Source: Endozoicomonas arenosclerae
GTDB lineage: Bacteria > Pseudomonadota > Gammaproteobacteria > Pseudomonadales > Endozoicomonadaceae
Length of the DNA stretch: 53,168 bases
Direction of reading: 5' to 3'
NCBI RefSeq assembly: GCF_001562015.1
Contig: NZ_LASA01000159.1
Coordinates: 1 to 53,168, forward strand
Below are positions 29,963 to 36,932 of the stretch, piece after piece. A program made the translations under genes and the position numbers. The notes beneath the pieces are model-generated. The model was given only the letters and a program-made list of their open reading frames with translations, made no database searches and was not told where the DNA came from. Within the stretch, counting starts at the first letter, position 1, and each line of letters opens with the position of its first letter.

Positions 29963-30011
29963 ATGACCTGTCGATACTCTTTTTAATACCCTATGTGGAT
30001 CGACAGGTCAT
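29963..30011 (+). promoter_or_regulatory. Perfect 13 bp inverted repeat covering a start codon
   Basis: ATGACCTGTCGAT (29963-29975) and ATCGACAGGTCAT (29999-30011) are exact complements across a 23-base loop. The right arm contains the likely Shine-Dalgarno AGG and the first two bases of the ATG at 30010. In RNA this would hide the ribosome-binding site; in DNA it could be an operator. There is no T-run after it. Confidence 0.5.
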
Positions 30012-30342
30012 GATGACTAACGACTTCCTGATTGCCTGGCTACTGACATTAGCCTTGGAACTGCCGGTTATTTATCTCCTCCTGCACAAATCTGCCCCGC
30101 GAATGAAAGTTCTGTTTGCAGGCTTTGTCGCCTCCACCCTCACACTGCCCTGGCTCTGGTTCGTGCTCCGTCACTGGATGGACTACAACCAGCTTCTGCT
30201 GATAGGCGAGAGTCTGGTCGTTATTATTGAGGCAGCACTGCTGGCCAGCTGGCTGCAAACCCGGCTCAGGCTTGCTGTACCTGCCGCGTTTCTGGCAAAT
30301 CTGACTTCACTGCTGATGGGCACCTGGATTCTGAGCCTCTGA
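30010..30342 (+). CDS. Small integral membrane protein, unknown
   Basis: About 110 residues from ATG at 30010 or 30013; a GTG at 29995 is also in frame. Four hydrophobic segments are visible (FLIAWLLTLALELPVIYLLL; VLFAGFVASTLTLPWLWFVL; LLIGESLVVIIEAALLASWL; PAAFLANLTSLLMGTWIL). No family is recognised. It is the first gene of a run of four same-strand genes (gaps 79, 39 and 2 bases) that encodes two membrane proteins, a secreted protein and a cytosolic-looking helical protein. Confidence 0.6.
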   Translation: MMTNDFLIAWLLTLALELPVIYLLLHKSAPRMKVLFAGFVASTLTLPWLWFVLRHWMDYNQLLLIGESLVVIIEAALLASWLQTRLRLAVPAAFLANLTSLLMGTWILSL

Positions 30343-30421
30343 GCAAGCCCCTCTAACTCAGTAAAACAGTTCATCCGTCGATAGGAATTGAATAGAACCA
30401 TTGATTCCTTCAGGCACTGCC

Positions 30422-31471
30422 ATGTTTGCAAAACCCTCGGCCTGCCAGCAGCTTGGGATAAAACACGCCCTTTCGGATGCCAGCGCAGGCTATATTGCCG
30501 GCTGCTGGCTGTTGTTTCTGCCTATAGAAATACTCGCCACTCTGTTTATTGTTTACAACCTGATTGCCTTTGGTTGCCAACCCATATTCAGCCTTTTACC
30601 AGAAAGGTTTGAGAAAAACGCTATCCGTTTTTCTCTTTTACTCACCACTGTCGCACTGATGATTCCAGCAGAGAATTACTGGCTGACTTTGCTGTGCATG
30701 GCATCAGCCAGTGCACTCTTTCATGTCAGCGCCGGAGCCCGGAGCCTGAGAACAGCCCATCAAAACACGCTCCAGATTAGCTGGTTTGTAGCCCCCGGAG
30801 TATTGGGACTACTGACAGGAATAGCAGCAGGGATCAGTGAATTCACTGGAGCTTTCTGGATCCTTATGATCGGTCTGTTCTTAAGTATCCTGATTTCCGA
30901 CACCGGACATCGCACAAAACCACCTACCTCTCAAAACTTCGAGCTTCACAGCTTCCGGTTCTGGCTGGCAACCACACTGCTGCTCTTGATTTCCATCCGC
31001 TCACTGGTCTGGAGCTTCTATCAGGGCTATCTCCCACTTGAACCTCCCATTCTTTTAACACTGGGGGTTGCCGCTTTTTTGGGAAAACTGGCCGGAGGCT
31101 GGCTGGATACCCACTACACACTGAACCAATGGCTTCTTCCTGTTTTGATGACTGCGACTTACTTGCTGCTCCTGACTGAACAAACCGGTTCTCTGGTGAC
31201 ACTGGCCTTTGGACTGGCCTGCCTGCAATCAGTCACTCCCGTGATGCTAAAAGCGCTTAACCAATATCTCCAGAAGCCCGCACTGAGTGCAAGTTTAGGA
31301 CTTGGACTGGCCATCACTCTGGGGGGAGGCATTCTTTCGATTCTTACAGCTGCTCACAACACATCAGCAGACTCAATATTTATTATTCCTGCTGCCCTGT
31401 TAATGACGTGTCTGCTGGTGATTCCACTATTAACCGTGAAAATCATGTCTTCCCCCGGGACGACCAAATGA
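30422..31471 (+). CDS. Polytopic membrane protein, possibly MFS-related
   Basis: 349 residues from ATG at 30422 (MFAKPSACQQ); an ATG at 30401 is in frame. About ten hydrophobic segments cover most of the chain. ALFHVSAGARSLRTA near residue 105 and FLGKLAGGWLDTHY near residue 220 are weakly like the loop motifs of the major facilitator superfamily, but the chain is shorter than the usual 400 residues. Substrate unknown. It lies in the four-gene run starting at 30010. Confidence 0.6.
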   Translation: MFAKPSACQQLGIKHALSDASAGYIAGCWLLFLPIEILATLFIVYNLIAFGCQPIFSLLPERFEKNAIRFSLLLTTVALMIPAENYWLTLLCMASASALFHVSAGARSLRTAHQNTLQISWFVAPGVLGLLTGIAAGISEFTGAFWILMIGLFLSILISDTGHRTKPPTSQNFELHSFRFWLATTLLLLISIRSLVWSFYQGYLPLEPPILLTLGVAAFLGKLAGGWLDTHYTLNQWLLPVLMTATYLLLLTEQTGSLVTLAFGLACLQSVTPVMLKALNQYLQKPALSASLGLGLAITLGGGILSILTAAHNTSADSIFIIPAALLMTCLLVIPLLTVKIMSSPGTTK

Positions 31472-31510
31472 TTTTCTTAGATTAGAGATTCTTAAAACTC
31501 AGGGAAGATC

Positions 31511-32077
31511 ATGAAAACAACCAACAAACTGCTCATGGCCGGTCTGATCCTTTGCTTTTCAGGACAGTTACTTGCAGATCTGGTTTCTCCCAATCCACGA
31601 AACAGGGACATTCGCAAGAGCTCGGTAAAACAGATCGACCTGATCATTTATGTTGTTCAAACGGCTTATAGCACACCGACCTCCAAAGCCTTTTCTCTGG
31701 AGCTGAACTGTTATCAATCCCCCCTCTGGGATCTGTTTGGCTGGATGAACAAGCTGGTTTACTCAAAAACATTTGAGTGCCCAACTCAACAAGGACGCTT
31801 CCCGGACACGTGCAACAAGATGCTAAAGATTTCCGCCCTGCCCACCGAGCTGGCAGGCAATGTGAGCTGTGATGCCAGGGTTTCCATGGAAGACGTTGAA
31901 TATGAGTTTTCCACCCACGATTACGCCAGGGAAAGTCAACGCTGGAACTTCCCTCTTGAATACCCCTACATAGGACGACTGGACGCTATCTATCTGCCAC
32001 TGGATCAGGCCACTGCCACATACAGCAGCCCGGCACCTGGAGAGAATCCACCACTTACTGACAATCAGGGACAGTAG
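31511..32077 (+). CDS. Secreted protein of unknown function
   Basis: 188 residues. A Sec signal peptide (MKTTNKLLMAGLILCFSGQLLA, shown here as the segment LLMAGLILCFSGQLLA) is followed by a mature domain with four cysteines (near residues 64, 88, 98 and 116) that could form two disulfides. The C-terminus is Pro-rich. No family recognised. It is 39 bases after the polytopic membrane protein and only 2 bases before the next gene, so probably co-transcribed with both. Confidence 0.6.
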   Translation: MKTTNKLLMAGLILCFSGQLLADLVSPNPRNRDIRKSSVKQIDLIIYVVQTAYSTPTSKAFSLELNCYQSPLWDLFGWMNKLVYSKTFECPTQQGRFPDTCNKMLKISALPTELAGNVSCDARVSMEDVEYEFSTHDYARESQRWNFPLEYPYIGRLDAIYLPLDQATATYSSPAPGENPPLTDNQGQ

Positions 32078-32079
32078 CC

Positions 32080-32973
32080 ATGAAAATCACCTGGTCACAG
32101 ATCAAACAGACACTGATCGAATCCTCTCTGGTACAGCTTGCCATGAATGCATGGAAACACTGGAGCGTCAGCAAGGATGATTCAGGCATCGAAACACTCG
32201 GTAAAATGTTCCGAAGAAGCAGCAGTCAGGAAAGCACACCACCCACTACACCTATCCAGGATCATAAGGTCGACCCATGGTCAGAACCACCAAAGCCTGA
32301 AGTTAAGATAGGTGTGACATACTCCCAGGCCAGCTTTGACATGGAGTGTGCCCTGGAGTTTTTCCCTGTTGCCCATGGTGCAGAAACATCTGCCCTGATT
32401 GGTGAAATCCATCAGCTTTGTGGAAAAGGTACTACTCTGGAAACCCTTTTCACCAAACTCAACGAGCTTAAGGACACCGCAGACAAGTTTCAGGAAGAAG
32501 TGGAAGTCAACACAGATTATGAAGCTTATCTGGTCGTCCCATATGCTGGTGCGCACAGGGTCGTCAACGATACACCACGTAATAGAAGTTACTACCGATT
32601 CAGCGATAAATTCGCCGAGAAGCAGAAAGTTATCCTAAAGTCGGATCGTTTGGGAGCCTGCCGTAAAATCGACGATATGATCGATGAACTCAAGCGTGTG
32701 CTGGGACCGCGTAAGCTGGAAGAAAAGCTGGAAGAAAAACTGGAAAAATTGGAAACAAACTCCAGAGAAAATCCAAGTTACAGTCGCCAAGCTTTCGTGA
32801 AAGATTTAGAAAAACTGAACCGTCAAGCCCTGGAGCTTAAAGCCAAATGCGCAGCCATTGCGACCAGTGAAGACCCCAGAATTTCTGATCTTGCTGATCA
32901 GTGGATACAGGATTTGAATCAGATGGTTAAAAAAATACATACCTTGATGGGCAAGGATTTGTCTCAAGGCTAG
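32080..32973 (+). CDS. Helical protein of unknown function ending at a tandem repeat
   Basis: 297 residues. There is no signal peptide. A Ser/Pro-rich segment (SSSQESTPPTTPIQD) sits near residues 45-63, followed by a helical body with a coiled-coil stretch (LEEKLEEKLEKLE, near 213-225). The Pro-rich N-terminal linker resembles in style those of the large effector candidates here, but no sequence match was found. The stop codon TAG (32971-32973) runs directly into the ten-copy octanucleotide array. Confidence 0.55.
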   Translation: MKITWSQIKQTLIESSLVQLAMNAWKHWSVSKDDSGIETLGKMFRRSSSQESTPPTTPIQDHKVDPWSEPPKPEVKIGVTYSQASFDMECALEFFPVAHGAETSALIGEIHQLCGKGTTLETLFTKLNELKDTADKFQEEVEVNTDYEAYLVVPYAGAHRVVNDTPRNRSYYRFSDKFAEKQKVILKSDRLGACRKIDDMIDELKRVLGPRKLEEKLEEKLEKLETNSRENPSYSRQAFVKDLEKLNRQALELKAKCAAIATSEDPRISDLADQWIQDLNQMVKKIHTLMGKDLSQG

Positions 32974-33052
32974 AAAGCTGGAAAGCTGGAAAGCTGGAAA
33001 GCTGGAAAGCTGGAAAGCTGGAAAGCTGGAAAGCTGGAAAGCTGGAAAGCTG
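32973..33052. repeat. Ten perfect copies of the 8 bp repeat GAAAGCTG
   Basis: Ten head-to-tail copies without a mismatch begin at the last base of the stop codon of the preceding gene. A partial copy (GAAAG) follows. Repeats of this purity usually vary in number by slippage. A related array (GAAGGCTT) occupies the same position relative to a stop codon at 48638-48677. Confidence 0.95.
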
Positions 33053-33150
33053 GAAAGGAAATTGTTGTAGGACCTTTTGAAAAATCAAACGATTCAAGTT
33101 CAATTCAACCTGAGCATCCTTCTTCGCCTACCTCCTACATCCAGTAGTCG

Positions 33151-33235
33151 TGCGTTACTGAGATACATTACGTCCATGCAAATATCCCTGCAACTGCTCC
33201 TTGCGTTACAGGGATACATTACGTCCCTGTAAATA
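33151..33235. repeat. Two 34 bp direct repeats
   Basis: The copies at 33151-33184 and 33202-33235 match at 30 of 34 positions. Both contain GATACATTACGTCC, with a period of 51 bases. The second copy forms a small CAGGGA/TCCCTG hairpin. They lie at the edge of the segment that separates rplT from pheS. Confidence 0.7.
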
Positions 33236-33237
33236 AA

Positions 33238-33265
33238 ACGGGGTTATGGCAAGCCATAACCCCGT
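33238..33265 (-). terminator. Intrinsic terminator of the rplT transcript
   Basis: ACGGGGTTATGGC and GCCATAACCCCGT form a perfect 13 bp stem with a 2 nt loop. On the minus strand the stem is followed by TTTATTT. It lies 22 bases after the rplT stop. Confidence 0.92.
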
Positions 33266-33287
33266 TAGACACTGATATAAATCAGAC

Positions 33288-33644
33288 TTAAGCCAGAGAA
33301 GCTTTAGCCTTTTCAACCAGTTGACCGAAAACGGCCTTGTCGTGTACAGCCAGATCAGCCAGAACCTTACGGTCGATTTCGATCGCAGCCTTCTTCAGAC
33401 CAGCGATGAAACGGCTGTAGGACAGACCGTTCATACGCGCACCGGCGTTGATACGGGCAATCCACAGAGCGCGGAACTGACGCTTACGCTGACGACGGTC
33501 ACGGTAAGCGTACTGACCAGCTTTGGTAACAGCCTGCTTGGCTACACGGAAGATGCGTGAACGCGCTCCGTAATAACCTTTGGCGGCCTTGAGAACTTTC
33601 TTGTGACGCTTACGCGCGATTACACCACGTTTTACACGTGCCAT
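33288..33644 (-). CDS. rplT: 50S ribosomal protein L20
   Basis: 118 residues, exact family length. It starts [19 protein letters not shown] and contains [14 protein letters not shown] and [10 protein letters not shown], as expected for L20. L20 is essential early in 50S assembly and in many bacteria represses its own operon by binding the mRNA near rpmI. It follows rpmI after 36 bases. Confidence 0.98.
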   Translation of the reverse strand: MARVKRGVIARKRHKKVLKAAKGYYGARSRIFRVAKQAVTKAGQYAYRDRRQRKRQFRALWIARINAGARMNGLSYSRFIAGLKKAAIEIDRKVLADLAVHDKAVFGQLVEKAKASLA

Positions 33645-33680
33645 GAGCTATATCTCCGAAAAAAATGATCTAAAAAGCGA

Positions 33681-33872
33681 TTAGTCGCGCAGCATACGCT
33701 TAACGAGACCCTGGTCCGCAGGTGTTACCATGGAGGTACCACGCAGCTGACGCTTACGCTTGGTGGTCATCTTGGTCAGGATGTGACTCTTGAAGGCACC
33801 CTTACGCTTGTAACCGCTAGCAGTTTTCTTGAAACGCTTGGCGGCACCACTGTTGGTTTTCATTTTTGGCAT
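33681..33872 (-). CDS. rpmI: 50S ribosomal protein L35
   Basis: 63 residues, family length. [20 protein letters not shown] and KRKRQLRG are typical of L35. It lies between infC (187 bases upstream) and rplT. The two strong hairpins at 33977-34052 are in its leader. Confidence 0.97.
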   Translation of the reverse strand: MPKMKTNSGAAKRFKKTASGYKRKGAFKSHILTKMTTKRKRQLRGTSMVTPADQGLVKRMLRD

Positions 33873-33976
33873 GAAAAAGCACTCCGCATTCGCGACAACC
33901 TACCCTTATAGAGCGCTCGTTTCAGAACCTTGAGGTGTCGGGATATTTAAAATAAAAGTGACGACCGTTCAATTCG

Positions 33977-34052
33977 GACGAACATTTTCTGGAAGAAAAT
34001 GTTCGTCTAGAACATGAAAGACCGGTCACTGAAACAGTGACCGGTCTTTCAT
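33977..34052 (-). promoter_or_regulatory. Two long hairpins between infC and rpmI
   Basis: First, GACGAACATTTTCT with its exact complement (33977-33990 and 33994-34007), a 14 bp stem with a 3 nt loop. Second, an 18 bp perfect stem with a 3 nt loop at 34014-34052 (arm starts ATGAAAGACC). The second lies 7 bases after the infC stop. Neither is followed by a clear T-run on the minus strand, so they may protect or process the mRNA or lower expression between infC and rpmI rather than fully terminate it. A link to L20 autoregulation is possible but not shown. Confidence 0.7.
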
Positions 34053-34059
34053 ACACGAA

Positions 34060-34602
34060 TCACTTCTTCTTTTTCGGGGCAATAACCATGATCAATTGAC
34101 GGCCTTCCATTTTAGGATGCTGTTCAACGGTTCCGATTTCTTCCAGGTCTTTTTCAACCCTTCTCATCAGTTCCATGCCCAGCTGCTGGTGAGCCATCTC
34201 ACGACCACGAAAGCGAAGGGACACCTTCGCCTTGTTGCCCTCAGTCAGGAAACGTACCAGGTTGCGCAGTTTTACCTGGTAATCCCCATCCTCTGTGCCC
34301 GGGCGAAACTTAACTTCTTTCACCTGGGTCTGAACCTGTTTCTTCTTGGCAGCGGCCTTCTGCTTCTTTGTCTCGTACTGATGCTTACCGTAGTCAAGGA
34401 TCTTACAGACAGGCGGTTCGCTGGTAGCGTTGATCTCAACCAGATCCAGCCCTGCTTCCTGGGCCATGGTCAAAGCGTCACGGGTATCGACCACCCCTAC
34501 CTGGGAGCCATCAGCTCCAATCAGTCGGACTTCTTTGGCACGGATATTCTCATTGATCGGCGCTTTCTGCGGACGACGATCACGGAAGCTGTTACGTCTG
34601 AT
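34060..34602 (-). CDS. infC: Translation initiation factor IF-3, non-canonical ATC start
   Basis: 180 residues, the same length as E. coli IF-3. The coding frame continues 36 codons upstream of the first GTG (34494) and encodes the family N-terminus ([20 protein letters not shown]). The only start fitting a ribosome-binding site is ATC at 34602, 8 bases after AGGAG. Rare AUU/AUC start codons are known for infC and let IF-3 repress its own translation, since IF-3 rejects non-canonical starts. The C-terminal domain ([19 protein letters not shown]) is intact. It follows thrS after 88 bases. Confidence 0.93.
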   Translation of the reverse strand: MRRNSFRDRRPQKAPINENIRAKEVRLIGADGSQVGVVDTRDALTMAQEAGLDLVEINATSEPPVCKILDYGKHQYETKKQKAAAKKKQVQTQVKEVKFRPGTEDGDYQVKLRNLVRFLTEGNKAKVSLRFRGREMAHQQLGMELMRRVEKDLEEIGTVEQHPKMEGRQLIMVIAPKKKK

Positions 34603-34690
34603 AGGTGTATCTCCTATAAAGGCAGCCTGTACAAACCTGCTTGTCAGGAACGATTAAAAACACAACCTGACAAGCTATAAGACAAAAAAG

Positions 34691-36613
34691 TTACGCAGTA
34701 CGGCCACGCTTGCTGATATCCGTTGCTAAACGCTCTACAAATGCCTCTACAGGCATGGTACCGAGGTCTTCACCTTTACGGGTACGCACAGCAACGGTTC
34801 TGTTTTCCATTTCCTTATCGCCGATAACCAGCAGATAAGGCACCTTATTTAAGGTGTGCTCGCGGATTTTAAAGCCGATCTTCTCGTTTCTCAAGTCCGC
34901 TTTTACCCTAACGCCCTTTTCCATCAACATTTTTTCCAGTTCGGCTGCATATTCAGCCTGTCTGTCTGTGATGTTGAGGATGGCAACCTGCTTGGGTGCC
35001 AGCCATGGAGGCATGGCCCCTTCATAGTGCTCAATGAGTATACCAATGAAACGCTCAAACGACCCAAGAATCGCTCTGTGCAGCATAACCGGTGTTTTAC
35101 GCTCACCGCTTTCATCCACATATTCAGCACCCAGACGGCCTGGCATCGAGAAGTCTACCTGAATTGTGCCACACTGCCACACCCGGCCAATGCAGTCTTT
35201 CAGGGAAAATTCGATTTTAGGTCCGTAGAAAGCACCTTCGCCTGGCAGTTCTTCCCAGGGCAGTTCCTGTGCATCCAGGGCATCTGCCAGGGCTTTTTCG
35301 GCTTTATCCCAGATTTCGTCGGAACCTACGCGCTTTTCAGGGCGTGTAGAGAGCTTGTACAGCATGTTGTCACGACTGAAACCAAAGTCCTCATAAACTT
35401 CGTGAAGGAAGTCGATAAAGGAAGCCACTTCAGACTGAATCTGATCTTCTGTAGCGAAAATGTGGGCATCGTCCTGGACAAAGCCACGAACACGCATGAT
35501 TCCGTGCAGCGCACCGGAAGGTTCATTACGGTGACAAGAGCCGAATTCAGCGAGACGCAGAGGCAGATCACGGTAACTCTTCAGACCCTGATTGAAGACC
35601 TGAACGTGGCACGGGCAGTTCATAGGTTTAACGGCAATATCACGCTCTTCCGAGTTAGTTGTGAACATGTCGTCTTTGAACTTGTCCCAGTGGCCGGATT
35701 TTTCCCACAGGGAACGATCTACCAGCTGAGGCGTCTTGATCTCTTTGTAGCCATGCATAATCTGTTTTTTACGCATGTACTGTTCCAGCTCCTGATAAAT
35801 GGCCCAGCCATTCGGATGCCAGAACACCATACCCGGAGCTTCTTCCTGCATATGGAACAGGTCGAGTTTTTTGCCCAGCTTACGGTGATCACGCTTTTCA
35901 GCTTCTTCCAGACGCTGCAGGTAGGCTTTCAGGGCTTTCTTGTCTTCCCAGGCAGTACCGTAGATACGGGTCAGCATTTCGTTGCTGGAATCACCACGCC
36001 AGTAGGCACCGGCCACACGCATCAGTTTGAACGCTTTCAGTTTACCGGTTGAAGGCACGTGAGGGCCTCGGCAAAGGTCCATCCACTCACCCTGACGGTA
36101 AACAGAAATCACTTCGCTTTCTGGCAGATCGTTGATGATCTCAACCTTGTATTCTTCGCCCATGGCCTTGAAGGCACTGATGGCTTCATCACGAGTCATC
36201 ACAACTCGCTCAATCCCCAGATCCTGCTTGGCCAGTTCAGCCATGCGCTTCTCGATCTTCTCCAGATCTTCGAGATTGAAAGCTCGCTCATAGGAGAAGT
36301 CGTAATAAAAGCCATTATCGATCACAGGACCGATGGTTACCTGTGCACCGGGGTACAGATCCTGGGTGGCCATAGCCAGCAGGTGAGCCGTTGAGTGACG
36401 AATCACCTCAACACCTTCTTCGTCACGGGAGGTGATGATAGAAAGCTCGGAGTCATCCGTGATCTTGGCACTGGCGTCCACCAGCTCACCATTAATACGA
36501 CCCGCCAGAGTCGCCTTGGCCAGGCCCGGACCAATATCCTGGGCCACTTCCATTACAGAAACTGCGTCAGCAAACTCGCGCTTGCTGCCATCGGGAAGCG
36601 TAATTACAGGCAT
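34691..36613 (-). CDS. thrS: Threonine-tRNA ligase
   Basis: 640 residues, full length. Domain order is TGS ([14 protein letters not shown]), the editing domain with [10 protein letters not shown] and the second zinc-like HxxxH/C set, and the class II catalytic core ([20 protein letters not shown] with zinc ligand Cys, [23 protein letters not shown]). The anticodon-binding domain follows ([13 protein letters not shown]). The Shine-Dalgarno is AAGGA about 10 bases upstream. The leader carries three hairpins that mimic the tRNA-Thr anticodon arm, pointing to translational self-control. Confidence 0.98.
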   Translation of the reverse strand: MPVITLPDGSKREFADAVSVMEVAQDIGPGLAKATLAGRINGELVDASAKITDDSELSIITSRDEEGVEVIRHSTAHLLAMATQDLYPGAQVTIGPVIDNGFYYDFSYERAFNLEDLEKIEKRMAELAKQDLGIERVVMTRDEAISAFKAMGEEYKVEIINDLPESEVISVYRQGEWMDLCRGPHVPSTGKLKAFKLMRVAGAYWRGDSSNEMLTRIYGTAWEDKKALKAYLQRLEEAEKRDHRKLGKKLDLFHMQEEAPGMVFWHPNGWAIYQELEQYMRKKQIMHGYKEIKTPQLVDRSLWEKSGHWDKFKDDMFTTNSEERDIAVKPMNCPCHVQVFNQGLKSYRDLPLRLAEFGSCHRNEPSGALHGIMRVRGFVQDDAHIFATEDQIQSEVASFIDFLHEVYEDFGFSRDNMLYKLSTRPEKRVGSDEIWDKAEKALADALDAQELPWEELPGEGAFYGPKIEFSLKDCIGRVWQCGTIQVDFSMPGRLGAEYVDESGERKTPVMLHRAILGSFERFIGILIEHYEGAMPPWLAPKQVAILNITDRQAEYAAELEKMLMEKGVRVKADLRNEKIGFKIREHTLNKVPYLLVIGDKEMENRTVAVRTRKGEDLGTMPVEAFVERLATDISKRGRTA

Positions 36614-36667
36614 GAGGAGAAATTCCTTAATTTTTTGCCGTCAGAGGCATTTTGTTCATCTTCAGTG

Positions 36668-36796
36668 GCAACCTATACCGGAGGCTGCTTGCTCATCGTT
36701 CATACCAGCCCATACCAGGGGCTGAGAACCTTTGTACCAGTGGCAACCCATACCAGGGGTTGCTTGGATTTTCTCGCTGATTGAAAGGAGAAAATC
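36668..36796 (-). promoter_or_regulatory. thrS leader with three tRNA-Thr anticodon-arm mimics (ThrRS operator)
   Basis: In the mRNA sense (minus strand) there are three stem-loops, each with a 7 nt loop. At 36743-36763: stem GCAACCC/GGGTTGC, loop CTGGTAT. At 36706-36724: stem CAGCCC/GGGCTG, loop CTGGTAT. At 36668-36688: stem GCAGCCT/AGGTTGC, loop CCGGTAT. The stems vary with pairing kept while the loop is conserved. The loop places GGU (a Thr anticodon) at the anticodon position, followed by A, and in two of the three it is preceded by U, as in tRNA-Thr. A fourth stem, GATTTTCTC/GAGAAAATC, is at 36767-36796. E. coli thrS is known to be repressed by ThrRS binding anticodon-like leader hairpins. 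Confidence 0.8.
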
Positions 36797-36932
36797 TTGG
36801 GACAGTGCTTAGCCGTTAGCAGAGAAAAGCCAACGTCTGGTTATTGTGTGTTTTTCACAGCTGGTGTCAAGTCAGGAAAGCCTGTTATTCGCCGATAAAT
36901 AGCCTGAATTGTCACTCATCCGAGGCTAAAAA

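Larger units (their letters stand above)
32974..33287. other. Intergenic region between unknown gene and rplT
   Basis: This 314-base gap between convergent genes holds the octanucleotide array (to 33052), about 100 bases with no evident signal, a pair of 34 bp direct repeats (33151-33235) and the rplT terminator (33238-33265). No coding potential was recognised. Confidence 0.6.

Noticed and set aside
32973-33052. CRISPR array
   Set aside because: The units are 8 bp, contiguous and without spacers, so this is a simple tandem repeat.
34856-36052. 398-codon open frame antisense to thrS
   Set aside because: It lies entirely opposite a highly conserved gene, has no recognisable motif, and its amino-acid pattern mirrors the thrS codons. 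It is a shadow frame.
36668-36763. CRISPR-like or mobile repeats upstream of thrS
   Set aside because: Stems vary with pairing preserved and the loops match a Thr anticodon loop, which fits a translational operator better than a mobile or CRISPR repeat.
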